The position numbers and the translations under genes are program-made. The notes under the pieces were generated by a model. That model saw nothing but the letters and a program-made list of their open reading frames with translations, was not told the origin of the DNA and searched no databases. Source: Ramlibacter sp. (GTDB taxonomy: Bacteria > Pseudomonadota > Gammaproteobacteria > Burkholderiales > Burkholderiaceae). From it: DNA of 19,289 nt. The stretch covers positions 1-19,289 of the forward strand of contig JACMQP010000282.1 of the NCBI GenBank assembly GCA_014376915.1, in the 5' to 3' direction. The first letter of the stretch is position 1, and each line of letters opens with the position of its first letter. Positions 9,684 to 17,602 of the stretch are shown here, in pieces.

Positions 9684-10832
9684 TCAGGTCTCCTTGGCGG
9701 CGCGGGCGTCGGCCGGCACCTGTTTCAACATCACGGTGCGCTGCTGGGCTATCCGCTCCCCGACCCGGGTGCGATCCTTGACGTCGCCGGCAAGCTGGCC
9801 GCAGGCCGCGTCGATGTCGTCTCCCCTGGTTTTGCGCACAGTGGTGACGATACCAGCATCGATCAGGATTTTTGCGAAAGCCTGGACCTTGTGTTGCGGC
9901 GAACGCACCAGTCCAGAGGCCGGAAACGGATTGAACGGAATCAGATTGAGCTTGCACGAGACGCCGCGGCCGCCGTGCCGTTGCACCAGCTGCACCAGTT
10001 GCTGCGCGTGCTCCGGCTGGTCGTTGACGCCATCGAGCATGCAGTACTCGAAGGTGATGAAGTCGCGCGGCGCGTGTTCCAGATAGCGGTTGCACGCGTC
10101 CAGCAGTTCGACCAGCGGGTATTTCTTGTTCAGCGGCACAAGGTTGTCGCGCAGCGCATCGTTCGGCGCGTGCAGCGAGACAGCCAGCGCCACCGGGCAG
10201 TCCTGCCCGAGCCGGTCCATCATCGGCACCACGCCGGACGTGGACACCGTGACGCGGCGCCGTGACAGCCCGTAGCCGTGGTCGTCCAGCATCACCTTGA
10301 GTGCTGGAAGCAGCGCCGAATAGTTCTGCAGCGGCTCGCCCATGCCCATCATCACCACATTGGAGATGACGCGCTCGTCGCGCTTGAGGTGCTGGCGCAG
10401 GAAATGCTCGGCAAACCAGAGCTGGGCGACGATCTCGCCGGTGGTGAGGTTGCGGGAGAAGCCCTGGTGGCCGGTCGAACAGAAGCGGCAGCCGACGGCG
10501 CAGCCGGCCTGCGAGGAGAGGCACAGCGTGCCGCGGTCGTCCTCCGGAATGAACACGGCCTCGACCGCATCGCCGCGGCCGACGTCGAACAGCCACTTGA
10601 TGGTGCCGTCCTTCGATTCGTGCTGGGTGAGGATGGGGAGCGCCTGCAGGTGGGCGCCGGTCTTGAGCTTTTCGCGCAGCGACTTGGCCAGATCGGTCAT
10701 CTGGTCGAAGTCGGTGGCGCCCTTCTGATGGATCCAGCGAAACAGCTGGGTGGCGCGGAAGCGCTTCTCGCCCAGCGTTTCGCAGAACGCGGCCAGACCT
10801 TCCAGATCGAAGTCGAGAAGATTGGCCGTCAT
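9684..10832 (-). CDS. rlmN: dual-specificity RNA methyltransferase RlmN
   Basis: RlmN is a radical SAM enzyme that makes 2-methyladenosine at A2503 of 23S rRNA and A37 of some tRNAs. The 382-residue protein has the radical SAM CxxxCxxC motif at C111, C115 and C118 (CAVGCRFC), the GMGEP motif (163-167), and the C-terminal methyl-carrying Cys at 344 inside [15 protein letters not shown]. The N-terminal accessory domain (residues 1 to about 90) is complete. The start is ATG at 10832, 17 bases after ndk; pilF begins four bases after its stop. All catalytic residues are present, so the enzyme should be active. The last residues (ADARAAKET) carry the ribosome-binding site of pilF. Confidence 0.97.
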   Translation of the reverse strand: MTANLLDFDLEGLAAFCETLGEKRFRATQLFRWIHQKGATDFDQMTDLAKSLREKLKTGAHLQALPILTQHESKDGTIKWLFDVGRGDAVEAVFIPEDDRGTLCLSSQAGCAVGCRFCSTGHQGFSRNLTTGEIVAQLWFAEHFLRQHLKRDERVISNVVMMGMGEPLQNYSALLPALKVMLDDHGYGLSRRRVTVSTSGVVPMMDRLGQDCPVALAVSLHAPNDALRDNLVPLNKKYPLVELLDACNRYLEHAPRDFITFEYCMLDGVNDQPEHAQQLVQLVQRHGGRGVSCKLNLIPFNPFPASGLVRSPQHKVQAFAKILIDAGIVTTVRKTRGDDIDAACGQLAGDVKDRTRVGERIAQQRTVMLKQVPADARAAKET

Positions 10833-10843
10833 CGCATGGTCAG

Positions 10844-10858
10844 TCCCGCTCAGCGGGA
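10844..10858 (-). other. perfect hairpin centred on the ndk stop codon
   Basis: A six-base inverted repeat, TCCCGC and GCGGGA, flanks the ndk TGA, which forms the three-base loop. It lies in the 17-base gap region between ndk and rlmN. There is no T-run after it, so it is not a standard intrinsic terminator. It could tune termination, coupling or mRNA processing, or be chance in GC-rich DNA. Confidence 0.4.
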
Positions 10859-11275
10859 GAAGACGTCCATGCCGGGGAAGAAGAAAGCCACTTCCTGGCT
10901 GGCGGTTTCAGGAGCGTCGGAGCCGTGCACTGCGTTGGCGTCGATGCTGTCGGCGAAGTCGGCGCGGATGGTGCCGGCAGCCGCCTTCTTCGGGTCGGTG
11001 GCGCCCATCAGATCGCGGTTCTTCAGGATCGCGTTCTCGCCTTCCAGCGCCTGGATCATGACCGGACCGGAGATCATGAACTCGACCAAATCTTTGAAGA
11101 AAGGACGCTCCTTGTGAACGGCGTAGAACTGCTCGGCTTCGCGGCGCGACAGGTGGGCCATGCGGGCCGCGACGACCTTGAGGCCGGAGGCCTCGAAGCG
11201 TGCGTAGATCTGCCCGACCACGTTCTTGGCCACGGCGTCGGGCTTGATGATGGAAAGGGTGCGTTCGATAGCCAT
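10850..11275 (-). CDS. ndk: nucleoside diphosphate kinase
   Basis: Ndk exchanges the terminal phosphate between nucleoside triphosphates and diphosphates and so balances NTP and dNTP pools. The 141-residue protein has the family length and the active-site histidine H117 in NAVHGSD (114-120), plus the N-terminal [12 protein letters not shown] and the nucleotide-binding region around [13 protein letters not shown]. The ATG at 11275 is preceded by AGGAAA at a suitable distance. It is the first gene of the long minus-strand run; the 135-base spacer upstream contains a -10-like box and an inverted repeat. rlmN follows after 17 bases. The assignment is certain. Confidence 0.98.
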   Translation of the reverse strand: MAIERTLSIIKPDAVAKNVVGQIYARFEASGLKVVAARMAHLSRREAEQFYAVHKERPFFKDLVEFMISGPVMIQALEGENAILKNRDLMGATDPKKAAAGTIRADFADSIDANAVHGSDAPETASQEVAFFFPGMDVFSR

Positions 11276-11308
11276 TTCGGGTTTCCTGAGCTTGAAGTAG
11301 TTGTTAGG

Positions 11309-11340
11309 GGCTTTGCCGACCGTTGAAGTTCAGCAAAGCC
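11309..11340 (-). promoter_or_regulatory. inverted repeat in the ndk leader
   Basis: On the minus strand GGCTTTGC (11333-11340) and GCAAAGCC (11309-11316) form a perfect eight-base inverted repeat around a 16-base spacer. It lies directly downstream of the candidate -10 box at 11345-11350, so it would form the very 5' end of the ndk mRNA or overlap the transcription start. It ends 34 bases before the ndk ATG. It has no T-run, which argues against an intrinsic terminator of rluB. Confidence 0.5.
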
Positions 11341-11344
11341 TTGC

Positions 11345-11350
11345 ATTTTA
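11345..11350 (-). promoter_or_regulatory. candidate -10 box for ndk
   Basis: TAAAAT on the minus strand lies in the spacer upstream of ndk, about 70 bases before the start codon. The palindrome TTGCGCAA (11353-11360) is immediately upstream. No convincing -35 is seen at 16-18 bases, so the promoter is weak or activator-dependent if real. Confidence 0.4.
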
Positions 11351-11410
11351 GCTTGCGCAACCGCCGCCAGGCGACCGTGTCGGTGTTGACCTTCGGGTCG
11401 GTCCGTCGCT

Positions 11411-12910
11411 TCAGCGGTTGCGGCCGCCGCCGCCGCCACCGCGACGCGGACCACCGCCACCGCCAGCACCACCACCACCACCACCCATGCCACCACCGCC
11501 ACCACGGCGGCCACGCTGCTGGCCACCGGCGCCGCCCTGGCCCTGGCGCTGGCGGGTGAAGCTGTCGGCGCCGATGTAGCCCAGCGAGGTCTTCATCGGA
11601 TCGGGTTGCGCCGCGCCGCCGCCCTGGCGATCGCCGCCGCGGTCGCCGCCCTGGCGGTCTTTGTTGCGGCGCTGCTGACCCTGGCCGCCCGGAGTGCGGG
11701 TCTGACCGCCGCCCGGCGGGCCGCTGCGCTGCTGGCCGTCACCGGGGCCGCCAGGCCCGCGCGGACCACCGGTGCGATTGCCGCGACGGCGGTTGCGCCC
11801 GCCCCGGCCGGGAGCGCCCTCGCCCTCGCCCTGGGCGTCGCCCTCGGCCCGCTGCGGACGCCCGCCCTGCGGCCGGTCGGCCCCCGCAGCGTTCATCAAC
11901 TCGCGAATATCGCGCTCGTCCAGTTCCATCCAGGCCCCGCGCTTGAGGCCGCGCGGCAACACCATCGCGCCGTAACGGATCCGGATCAGCCGGCTGACGG
12001 CATGGCCGACGGCTTCCAGCATGCGCCGCACCTCGCGGTTGCGGCCTTCGGAAATTGTGACCCGATACCAGGTGTTGGCCCCCTCGCCGCCGCCCTCCTC
12101 GATCGAGCCGAACTGGGCCCGGCCGTCCTCGAGTTCGATGCCGTCGAGCAGGCGCTGCTTTTCCTCGGCGCTCAACGCGCCCAGCACGCGGACGGCGTAT
12201 TCGCGCTCCAGGCCGAAGCGTGGATGCATCAGCTTGTTGGCCAGTTCACCGGAGCTGGTGAACAGCAGCAGGCCTTCGGTGTTCAGGTCGAGCCGGCCGA
12301 CGGATTGCCACTTGCCCTGGTACAGCTTGGGCAGCTTGCGGAACACCGTCGGACGATTCTGCGGGTCGTCGCTGCTGACGATCTCGCCGACCGGCTTGTG
12401 GTACGCGATGACCCGGGCCGGCGGCGGCGCGATGCGGTAGCGAATCGGCTTGCCATTGATCTTGATCTGGTCGCCGAACTGGATCCGCTGGCCGATGTGC
12501 GCCGGTTCGTTATTGACCGAGATCCGGCCCTGCGTGATCAACTGCTCCATCTCCAGCCGCGAGCCAAGTCCGCTCTGCGCCAACACCTTGTGCAACTTGG
12601 GGGTGTCGGCCTGCGGCGTCAGCACCCGCTTGGCCAGCGCGACCTCGGGACTTTCCTCGTCGGCGTCGAACTGGCCGGACACCACGTCGGCGAACAGGAT
12701 CGGCTTCGGTGGCTCAGGCGGCGGGCCGCGGCGGGCCTGGCGCTCGGCGTCATCTTCCTCGTCCTCGTCGTCCTCATCGTCCTCGTCGTGGTCCTCGTCG
12801 GCCCCGAAGCGCTCCACTTCCTGCGCACGACGCGCATGGCCCGCCGCTTCTTTCTCTTCGAGCTCTTCGAGGGTGGGCGCGTCGTTGGCGCCGGTAACCG
12901 GTAGTTTCAT
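11411..12910 (-). CDS. rluB: 23S rRNA pseudouridine(2605) synthase RluB with long low-complexity tails
   Basis: The core matches RluB, which makes pseudouridine at position 2605 of 23S rRNA. The protein is 499 residues. Order of parts: an acidic, disordered N-terminus with an almost pure Asp/Glu run (38-54); an S4 RNA-binding domain at about 104-150 ([13 protein letters not shown]); a pseudouridine synthase domain to about 335 with the catalytic D208 in [12 protein letters not shown]; and a C-terminal tail of about 155 residues rich in Arg, Gly and Gln, ending in glycine runs. Inside this tail a non-repetitive block, [18 protein letters not shown] (439-456), stands out. Such tails are known on Burkholderiales RluB-like proteins. 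The ATG at 12910 is three bases after the scpB stop, so coupling is likely. E. coli RluB lacks tails of this size. Confidence 0.93.
   Translation of the reverse strand: MKLPVTGANDAPTLEELEEKEAAGHARRAQEVERFGADEDHDEDDEDDEDEEDDAERQARRGPPPEPPKPILFADVVSGQFDADEESPEVALAKRVLTPQADTPKLHKVLAQSGLGSRLEMEQLITQGRISVNNEPAHIGQRIQFGDQIKINGKPIRYRIAPPPARVIAYHKPVGEIVSSDDPQNRPTVFRKLPKLYQGKWQSVGRLDLNTEGLLLFTSSGELANKLMHPRFGLEREYAVRVLGALSAEEKQRLLDGIELEDGRAQFGSIEEGGGEGANTWYRVTISEGRNREVRRMLEAVGHAVSRLIRIRYGAMVLPRGLKRGAWMELDERDIRELMNAAGADRPQGGRPQRAEGDAQGEGEGAPGRGGRNRRRGNRTGGPRGPGGPGDGQQRSGPPGGGQTRTPGGQGQQRRNKDRQGGDRGGDRQGGGAAQPDPMKTSLGYIGADSFTRQRQGQGGAGGQQRGRRGGGGGMGGGGGGAGGGGGPRRGGGGGGRNR
11422..11515. repeat. low-complexity Gly/Arg codon tract in rluB
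   Basis: This stretch is made of imperfect CCG and CCA triplets on the plus strand, which on the coding strand read as runs of glycine codons with scattered arginine codons at the very C-terminus of RluB. The triplets are mixed rather than identical. It is coding, not a CRISPR or intergenic repeat, but a likely site of length variation between strains. Confidence 0.75.
12749..12800. repeat. Asp/Glu codon tract in rluB
   Basis: A run of GTC and CTC triplets on the plus strand encodes the Asp/Glu run of the RluB N-terminus (residues 38-54) on the minus strand. Its triplet periodicity keeps the frame and makes expansion or contraction plausible. Confidence 0.7.
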
Positions 12911-12913
12911 GGG

Positions 12914-13657
12914 TCAGTTCTCGACTGCTTGGGCCGCATCGTCGGCGGCGCTTTCGTCATCGGGTGGCAGGGGCGGCGCGTCCGCCGCTGCCTCGGGGGG
13001 CTGTGTGGATTCGGTGCGGGGAAGGCGCGAGCCAACCGCGACGGCCGCGGCATCGGTGGCAAGCGGCTCGGGCTCGTCGGTGCGCAGGTCTGGCTGGAGG
13101 CTGTCGGCGTTGGCGGCCAGCGCCTCGAACACGGCCGATTGCCGGACCGGGTGGTCCAGCAGCGGCAGTTGGTCCAGTGACTCGAGGCCGAGGTCGTCGA
13201 GGAACTGCCGGGTGGTGGCGAACAACGCCGGCCGGCCCGGAGACTCGCGGTGGCCGATGACCTCGACCCAGCCACGGTCTTCAAGCTGCTTGAGGATCAT
13301 GGCGTTGATGGTCACGCCGCGGATGTCCTCCATGTCGCCGCGGGTGACCGGCTGCCGGTACGCAATGATGGCCAGCGTTTCAAGCGTGGCGCGCGTATAA
13401 CGGGGCGGCTTCTCGGGGTGCAGGCGGTCAAGGTACTCGCGCATCCCGGGCCGGCTCTGGAACCGCCAGCCCGTCGCAACGCAGACCAGCTCGACGCCGC
13501 GCTGGGTCCAGTCCTGGCGCAGGTCTTCCAGCAACGCCTTGATGGTGTCGGCGCCGAGTTCGTCGTTGAACATCACGCGCAGCTCCCGCACAGGCAGGGG
13601 CAGCTGCGAACAAATCAAAGCGGTTTCAAGGACGCGCTTGGCGTCCGCCGTATTCAT
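12914..13657 (-). CDS. scpB: SMC-Scp complex subunit ScpB
   Basis: ScpB is the winged-helix kleisin-associated subunit of the SMC-ScpAB condensin, which organises and segregates the chromosome. From the ATG at 13657 it has 247 residues. The two winged-helix domains cover about residues 1-185, with the family signature [24 protein letters not shown] split across 85-110 and [18 protein letters not shown] further on. The last 55-60 residues are acidic and Pro/Ala-rich, and probably disordered. The open frame continues upstream to 13936, but that part is Arg-rich, unlike ScpB, and lies over rluD. scpA is not in the window. rluB follows after three bases, an scpB-rluB pairing seen in many bacteria. 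Confidence 0.95.
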   Translation of the reverse strand: MNTADAKRVLETALICSQLPLPVRELRVMFNDELGADTIKALLEDLRQDWTQRGVELVCVATGWRFQSRPGMREYLDRLHPEKPPRYTRATLETLAIIAYRQPVTRGDMEDIRGVTINAMILKQLEDRGWVEVIGHRESPGRPALFATTRQFLDDLGLESLDQLPLLDHPVRQSAVFEALAANADSLQPDLRTDEPEPLATDAAAVAVGSRLPRTESTQPPEAAADAPPLPPDDESAADDAAQAVEN

Positions 13658-13717
13658 GGTCTTGCGGTTCCAGGAAAAGGCGCCACGGGGCGGGCAATTC
13701 TTCAAGGCGGCGCCACC

Positions 13718-13761
13718 AGGCAGGCGCATCGCGTGCCTCCACGGGCTAGCCGCGGGCGTGG
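13718..13761. other. two adjacent hairpins between rluD and scpB
   Basis: At 13718-13738 AGGCA/TGCCT encloses a one-base mismatch and GCG/CGC around a CAT loop, giving eight pairs. At 13739-13761 CCACG/CGTGG encloses a 13-base loop. They follow the rluD stop codon by 11 bases on the minus strand. No T-run is present, so at best they are a weak terminator or an mRNA-processing or stabilising structure. The rest of the 115-base spacer shows no convincing promoter for scpB. Confidence 0.35.
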
Positions 13762-13772
13762 CTCGGAAGCCA

Positions 13773-14780
13773 TTACGATTGATTGTAACGCAGCCCCCAG
13801 GCCTGCACCGCCGCCGCCATGTCTGGCGGCAACGGCGCCGTGAACTCGAGCGACTGACCCGTCGCCGGATGGATGAACGCCAGCCGGAAAGCGTGCAGCG
13901 CCTGCCGCTCCATTCCCGCCGCGGGCGCGCCGCCATAGAGCTCGTCGGCCACCAGCGGATGGCCGATGCTGGCCATGTGCACGCGGATCTGGTGGGTGCG
14001 GCCGGTCTGCAGGGTCGCCTTCACCAGACAGCCCGCCTGCGCGTTTTCCTGCAGATCGAATCCGGTGACGGCGCTCTTGCCGGCGTTGCGATCGAGGTCG
14101 ACCACCGCCATGCGCAGGCGGTTGCGCGGATCGCGGCCGATCGGCGCGTCGACCTGCCGGTGCTTCGGCCCGGTCCACGGCTTGTGCGCCAGCGCCACGT
14201 ACTGGCGCGCCACTGCGCGCGCCGCGATCGCCTGCACCAGCGCATCCATCGCCGCCCGGTTGCGCGCCACCATCATCAGGCCGCTGGTGTCCTTGTCCAG
14301 CCGGTGCACGATGCCGGCTCGCGGCAGCAGCTGCGCGCGGTCGTCGTGGGCCAGCAGGCCGTTGAGCAACGTGCCGCTCCAGTTGCCGGGTGCGGGATGC
14401 ACCACCAGGCCGGACGGCTTGTCCAGCACCAGCAGGTGTTCGTCCTCGAACAGCACATCGAGCGCCATCGTCTCGGGCTTGAAGGCCTGGCTTTGCGGCG
14501 TCGGCCGCAGCTCGACGGAGCCGGTGTCGCCGGCCTTGACCTTGTACGCCGGCTTGGCCGCGGGCCGGCCGTTCAGCAGCACGGCACCGGACTCCATCAG
14601 CTGCTGCAGATAGCTGCGCGAGAACTCCGGCACCAGCAGCGCCAGAGCGCGGTCCAGCCGCTCGCCATGCTGCGCGGCGCCGATGGTGAAGCTGCGCAGC
14701 TCGCTGTCCGGCCCCGCGTCGGCGGCGTCGTCCGGTAGCGTGTGCGGCTCGGGTTGCGGGGGGGTGACCGATATAATCAA
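13773..14780 (-). CDS. rluD: 23S rRNA pseudouridine(1911/1915/1917) synthase RluD
   Basis: RluD modifies the three pseudouridines of helix 69 of 23S rRNA and is important for ribosome assembly. An S4 domain ([20 protein letters not shown]) precedes the catalytic domain, with the catalytic Asp in [16 protein letters not shown] (D162 from the chosen start) and the later [23 protein letters not shown] in two conserved halves. The frame stays open to 14921, inside bamD on the other strand, but no ATG occurs before the S4 domain. TTG at 14780 is preferred: it has CAGGG about five bases upstream and gives 335 residues, close to the family norm. With this start, the first codons overlap the bamD -10 box. 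E. coli pairs rluD with bamD in the same divergent layout, which supports both identities. Confidence 0.93.
   Translation of the reverse strand: MIISVTPPQPEPHTLPDDAADAGPDSELRSFTIGAAQHGERLDRALALLVPEFSRSYLQQLMESGAVLLNGRPAAKPAYKVKAGDTGSVELRPTPQSQAFKPETMALDVLFEDEHLLVLDKPSGLVVHPAPGNWSGTLLNGLLAHDDRAQLLPRAGIVHRLDKDTSGLMMVARNRAAMDALVQAIAARAVARQYVALAHKPWTGPKHRQVDAPIGRDPRNRLRMAVVDLDRNAGKSAVTGFDLQENAQAGCLVKATLQTGRTHQIRVHMASIGHPLVADELYGGAPAAGMERQALHAFRLAFIHPATGQSLEFTAPLPPDMAAAVQAWGLRYNQS
14772..14777 (+). promoter_or_regulatory. -10 box of the bamD promoter
   Basis: A perfect TATAAT lies 31 bases upstream of the bamD ATG, predicting a leader of roughly 25 bases. No good -35 hexamer is found at 16-18 bases upstream (the best TTG-containing match, TTGCGG at 14754-14759, is too close with 12 bases). 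The box lies within the first codons of rluD if rluD starts at TTG 14780. On the opposite strand TTGACG (14817-14822) and TACTTT (14796-14801), 15 bases apart, are a weak candidate promoter for rluD. Confidence 0.6.
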
Positions 14781-14808
14781 TGTGCCCTGTTCCAGAAAGT
14801 ACCAGCGA

Positions 14809-15612
14809 ATGTCCAGCGTCAAATTATCGGTTGTCCCTTCCCTGCTGCTGGGCGTGGCAGCGTTGCTGGCCGGCTGCTCCTCCACGCCGGACGACAAGAC
14901 CAGCAACTGGAGCGCGAACAAGCTTTACGCCGAAGCCAAGGACGAACTGAACTCCGGCGCTTATGACAAGGCCGTGCCGCTGTTCGAAAAGCTCGAAGGC
15001 CGCGCCGCCGGCACGCCGCTGGCGCAGCAGGCCCAGCTCGAAAAAGCCTATGCTTATTACAAGTCCGGCGACCAGGCGCAGGCCGAGGCCACGCTCGACC
15101 GCTTCATCAAGCTGCATCCGGCCAGCCCCGCGATGGACTACGCGCTCTACCTCAAGGGCATCGTCAACTTCAACGATAACCTGGGCGCGTTCGCGTTCCT
15201 GTCGCGGCAGGACCTGTCCGAACGCGACCAGAAGGCGGCCAAGCAGTCGTTCGAGTCGTTCAAGGAACTGGTCGCGCGCTTTCCCGATTCGCGCTACACG
15301 CCGGACGCGAAGGCGCGGATGACGTACATCGTCAACTCACTGGCGCAGTACGAAGTGCACGTGGCGCGCTATTACTTCAGCCGCGGCGCCTACGTCGCGG
15401 CTGTCAACCGGGCCCAGGCTGCGCTCACCGATTACCAGAACGTGCCGGCGCTCGAGGAAGCCCTGTTCATCATGGTCCGCTCCTACGACGCGTTGGGCAT
15501 GACCCAGCTGCGCGACGACACCCGGCGCGTCATGGAGACCAACTTTCCGCGCAGCTCGTACCTGACCCGCGGCTTCAAGTCCAGCCAGGATCCGTGGTGG
15601 AAGGTGTGGTGA
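14809..15612 (+). CDS. bamD: outer-membrane assembly lipoprotein BamD (ComL)
   Basis: BamD is the essential TPR lipoprotein of the BAM complex that bridges BamA and BamC/E. The 267-residue protein starts with a signal peptide and the lipobox LAGC, with Cys at 23 followed by two Ser residues. The mature part has the typical BamD TPR pattern, including NKLYAEAKDELNSGAYDKAV and AMDYALYLKGIVNF, and the C-terminal YLTRGFKSSQDPWWKVW. The frame is open from 14683, but the ATG at 14809 directly precedes the signal peptide. The last 38 bases overlap the 3' end of the convergent yoaA gene. Together with bamB on the other strand, two BAM lipoproteins are encoded in this window. Confidence 0.96.
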   Translation: MSSVKLSVVPSLLLGVAALLAGCSSTPDDKTSNWSANKLYAEAKDELNSGAYDKAVPLFEKLEGRAAGTPLAQQAQLEKAYAYYKSGDQAQAEATLDRFIKLHPASPAMDYALYLKGIVNFNDNLGAFAFLSRQDLSERDQKAAKQSFESFKELVARFPDSRYTPDAKARMTYIVNSLAQYEVHVARYYFSRGAYVAAVNRAQAALTDYQNVPALEEALFIMVRSYDALGMTQLRDDTRRVMETNFPRSSYLTRGFKSSQDPWWKVW

Positions 15613-17593
15613 GGCCATCCACTGCCGCCCTGAATTCCTCGGCTGACTGAATCCGCCGCATCGGCGGCAACGCCGCCAGCAGGCGGCGCCCGTAGCCCAT
15701 CGTGACCAGCCGGCTGTCGCAGACCACCAGCAAGCCCTGGTCAGACTCGCGCCGGATCAGCCGGCCCGCGCCCTGCTTGAGCGCCACCGCCGCCTCCGGC
15801 ACGAAATAATCGTTGAAAGCACTGCGGCCCTGGCCCTCCAGCCGCTGCGCCCGCGCCTGCACCAGCGGATCGCCGGGCGGCGGGAACGGCAGCTTGTCGA
15901 TGATGACCAGCTGCAGCGCGTCGCCGGGGACGTCCACGCCCTCCCAGAAAGATGCCGAAGCGACCAGCACGCAGCCGGCCCGGCCTTGCGATGCGCCTTC
16001 GCGGAAACGCTCGATCAGGCGGCGCTTGGGCCACTGGCCCTGCACCAGCACTTCCACTTCCAGTGAGCCCTCGAAGCGGGCCTGCAGCGCTTCGCCGATG
16101 GCCCGCAAGGCGCGCAGGGTGGTCGTGAGCACCATGGTCCGGCCGCCGAGTCGGCGCACCGCATCGCCGGCCAGCACAGCCACCTCGGTGCTATGGGCCG
16201 GGTCGTTGGGCTTGGGCAGGTCGCGCGGCACGTAGACGGCAGCCTGGGCGACGTAGTCGAACGGGCTGCCCACCTGGAGCACCTCGGCCTCGGTCAGTCC
16301 GCACGGTTCGGTGAACCAGCGCAGCTTCGCGTCGTCGCCCAGCGTGGCGGAGGTAAAGATCCAGGCGCGGCGCGAGTCCTCGGCTGCCTCGCTGCCCTGG
16401 CGCAGCATCTTGTCCTGCACCGCCTGGGCAATGTCCAGCGGCGACTCGACCAGCCGCAGCTGGTTGCCCACATCAACCCAGCGCACCGAACCGGCGGCGC
16501 AGGGCTGGGCGAAGGTCGCGGCCCGCTGCGCCAGCACCGACCCGCGCTCGTGCAGCCGCACGAAGTCAGGCGCCATTTCACTCACCGTCGCCAGTGCTTC
16601 CATTGCCAGCGTGCAGGCCGAGCCAAGGTCCTCCAGCGCCTGCAGCCAGGGTTGCAACGGCACCTGCTCCGGCGCCTCGCCGGTCCAGCGCAGCTTGGCG
16701 CCAGGGGCGCTGCGGCCCACCACCATCCGCAGGTCGCGGGCGGCCAGTTCGATCGCCGAGGCCACGACCGACCAGTCGGCCAGCCCGCGCGCGAACTGCA
16801 GGCCCGCGCCCAGCACGTCGCGTCCGAAGTCCAGCAACTGGCCGGTGCTGATCTGGTTACCCAGGAACTGCACTCCGGTTTCGTTGAGCTGGTGCGCCTC
16901 GTCGAAGATCGCCACCCGCACCGTCGGCAGCAGTTCGGCCATTCCGGATTCGCGCACCGCCAGGTCGGCAAAGAACAGGTGGTGGTTGATGACGACGACG
17001 TCGGCGGCCAACGCCTCCCGCCGGGCCCGGTTGACGTGGCAGGCGTGGAACTTGGGGCACTGCGAGCCCAGGCAGTTGTCGCGGGTCGACGTGACCAGCG
17101 GGATCAGCGGCGAGCGCTCGTCCAGCCCGGGCAGTTCGGCCAGGTCGCCGGTGCGGGTGACGACCGCCCATTCCTCGATCTTGGCCAGCGAGCGCAGCGA
17201 GGTGCGGTCCGGCAGCGAGCCCTCCGTGCGCGCCAGCTCCATGCGGTGCAGGCACAGGTAGCTGGCCCGGCCCTTGAGTAGCGCGGTTCGCACCGGCAGG
17301 CCCAGCGCCTCGACCAGCCGCGGCAGGTCGCGGCCGAACAGCTGGTCCTGCAGCGTCTTGGTGGCGGTGGAAAGCAGCACCCGTTCGCCGCTCAGCAGCG
17401 CCGGAACCAGGTAGGAGAATGTCTTGCCGACGCCGGTGCCCGCCTCCACCACCAGCGCGCCGCCATGTTCGATCGTGCGCGCCACCGCCAAGGCCATCTC
17501 GGTCTGGCCCTGGCGCGGCAGGAATTCGTCGGCGGCGCGCGACAGCACGCCGTGGGGCGCGAACGCCGCCCGGACCGCAGGCTCAAGACTCAC
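15575..17593 (-). CDS. yoaA: YoaA/DinG-family ATP-dependent DNA helicase with iron-sulfur domain
   Basis: This is an XPD-like superfamily 2 helicase. Landmarks: Walker A AGTGVGKT (51-58), four Cys of the iron-sulfur domain at 114, 174, 179 and 185 (spacing of the last three as in DinG and YoaA), DEAH box at 231-234, SFWEGVDVPGD, and motif VI GAGRLIRR. Phrases such as LVTSTRDNCLGSQCP and VIIDKLPFPPPGDPL resemble E. coli YoaA more than DinG. YoaA in E. coli acts in repair of replication damage and binds the HolC clamp-loader subunit; that role here is inference. The start is GTG at 17593 (no clear Shine-Dalgarno), nine bases after the DUF465 gene, so coupling is likely. At 672 residues it is slightly longer than E. 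coli YoaA. The 3' end overlaps bamD. Confidence 0.92.
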   Translation of the reverse strand: MSLEPAVRAAFAPHGVLSRAADEFLPRQGQTEMALAVARTIEHGGALVVEAGTGVGKTFSYLVPALLSGERVLLSTATKTLQDQLFGRDLPRLVEALGLPVRTALLKGRASYLCLHRMELARTEGSLPDRTSLRSLAKIEEWAVVTRTGDLAELPGLDERSPLIPLVTSTRDNCLGSQCPKFHACHVNRARREALAADVVVINHHLFFADLAVRESGMAELLPTVRVAIFDEAHQLNETGVQFLGNQISTGQLLDFGRDVLGAGLQFARGLADWSVVASAIELAARDLRMVVGRSAPGAKLRWTGEAPEQVPLQPWLQALEDLGSACTLAMEALATVSEMAPDFVRLHERGSVLAQRAATFAQPCAAGSVRWVDVGNQLRLVESPLDIAQAVQDKMLRQGSEAAEDSRRAWIFTSATLGDDAKLRWFTEPCGLTEAEVLQVGSPFDYVAQAAVYVPRDLPKPNDPAHSTEVAVLAGDAVRRLGGRTMVLTTTLRALRAIGEALQARFEGSLEVEVLVQGQWPKRRLIERFREGASQGRAGCVLVASASFWEGVDVPGDALQLVIIDKLPFPPPGDPLVQARAQRLEGQGRSAFNDYFVPEAAVALKQGAGRLIRRESDQGLLVVCDSRLVTMGYGRRLLAALPPMRRIQSAEEFRAAVDGLTTPSTTDPGWT
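15653..15688. repeat. run of mutually complementary GC-rich inverted repeats
   Basis: CCGCCG-CAT-CGGCGG (15653-15667) is followed by GCCGCC (15672-15677) and GGCGGCG (15682-15688), so neighbouring segments can pair in alternative ways. The stretch is coding in yoaA (around ALPPMRRIQS) and lies 41-76 bases downstream of the bamD stop on the other strand. It may give the bamD mRNA a structured 3' end, but there is no T-run. Confidence 0.35.
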
Positions 17594-17602
17594 AGGAAAG
17601 GC

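Noticed and set aside
1..11275. The joined der/bamB block and hfq-hflX-hflK block as an unusual rearrangement
   Set aside because: These loci are apart in E. coli, but this joined order is, to my knowledge, normal in Burkholderiales, so it is not evidence of transfer or rearrangement.
11415..11515. Short repeated triplets resembling a repeat array
   Set aside because: The repeats stay in frame within rluB and encode glycine and arginine; there are no spacers, so it is not a CRISPR array.
11606..12904. A plus-strand open frame of 432 codons opposite rluB
   Set aside because: It mirrors rluB low-complexity codons; Ala/Leu-rich stretches that resemble membrane segments arise from reversed Arg/Gly and Asp/Glu codons.
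13658..13936. Extended N-terminus of ScpB up to 13936
   Set aside because: The extra 93 residues are Arg-rich, unlike ScpB, and lie over rluD; the ATG at 13657 gives the family N-terminus.
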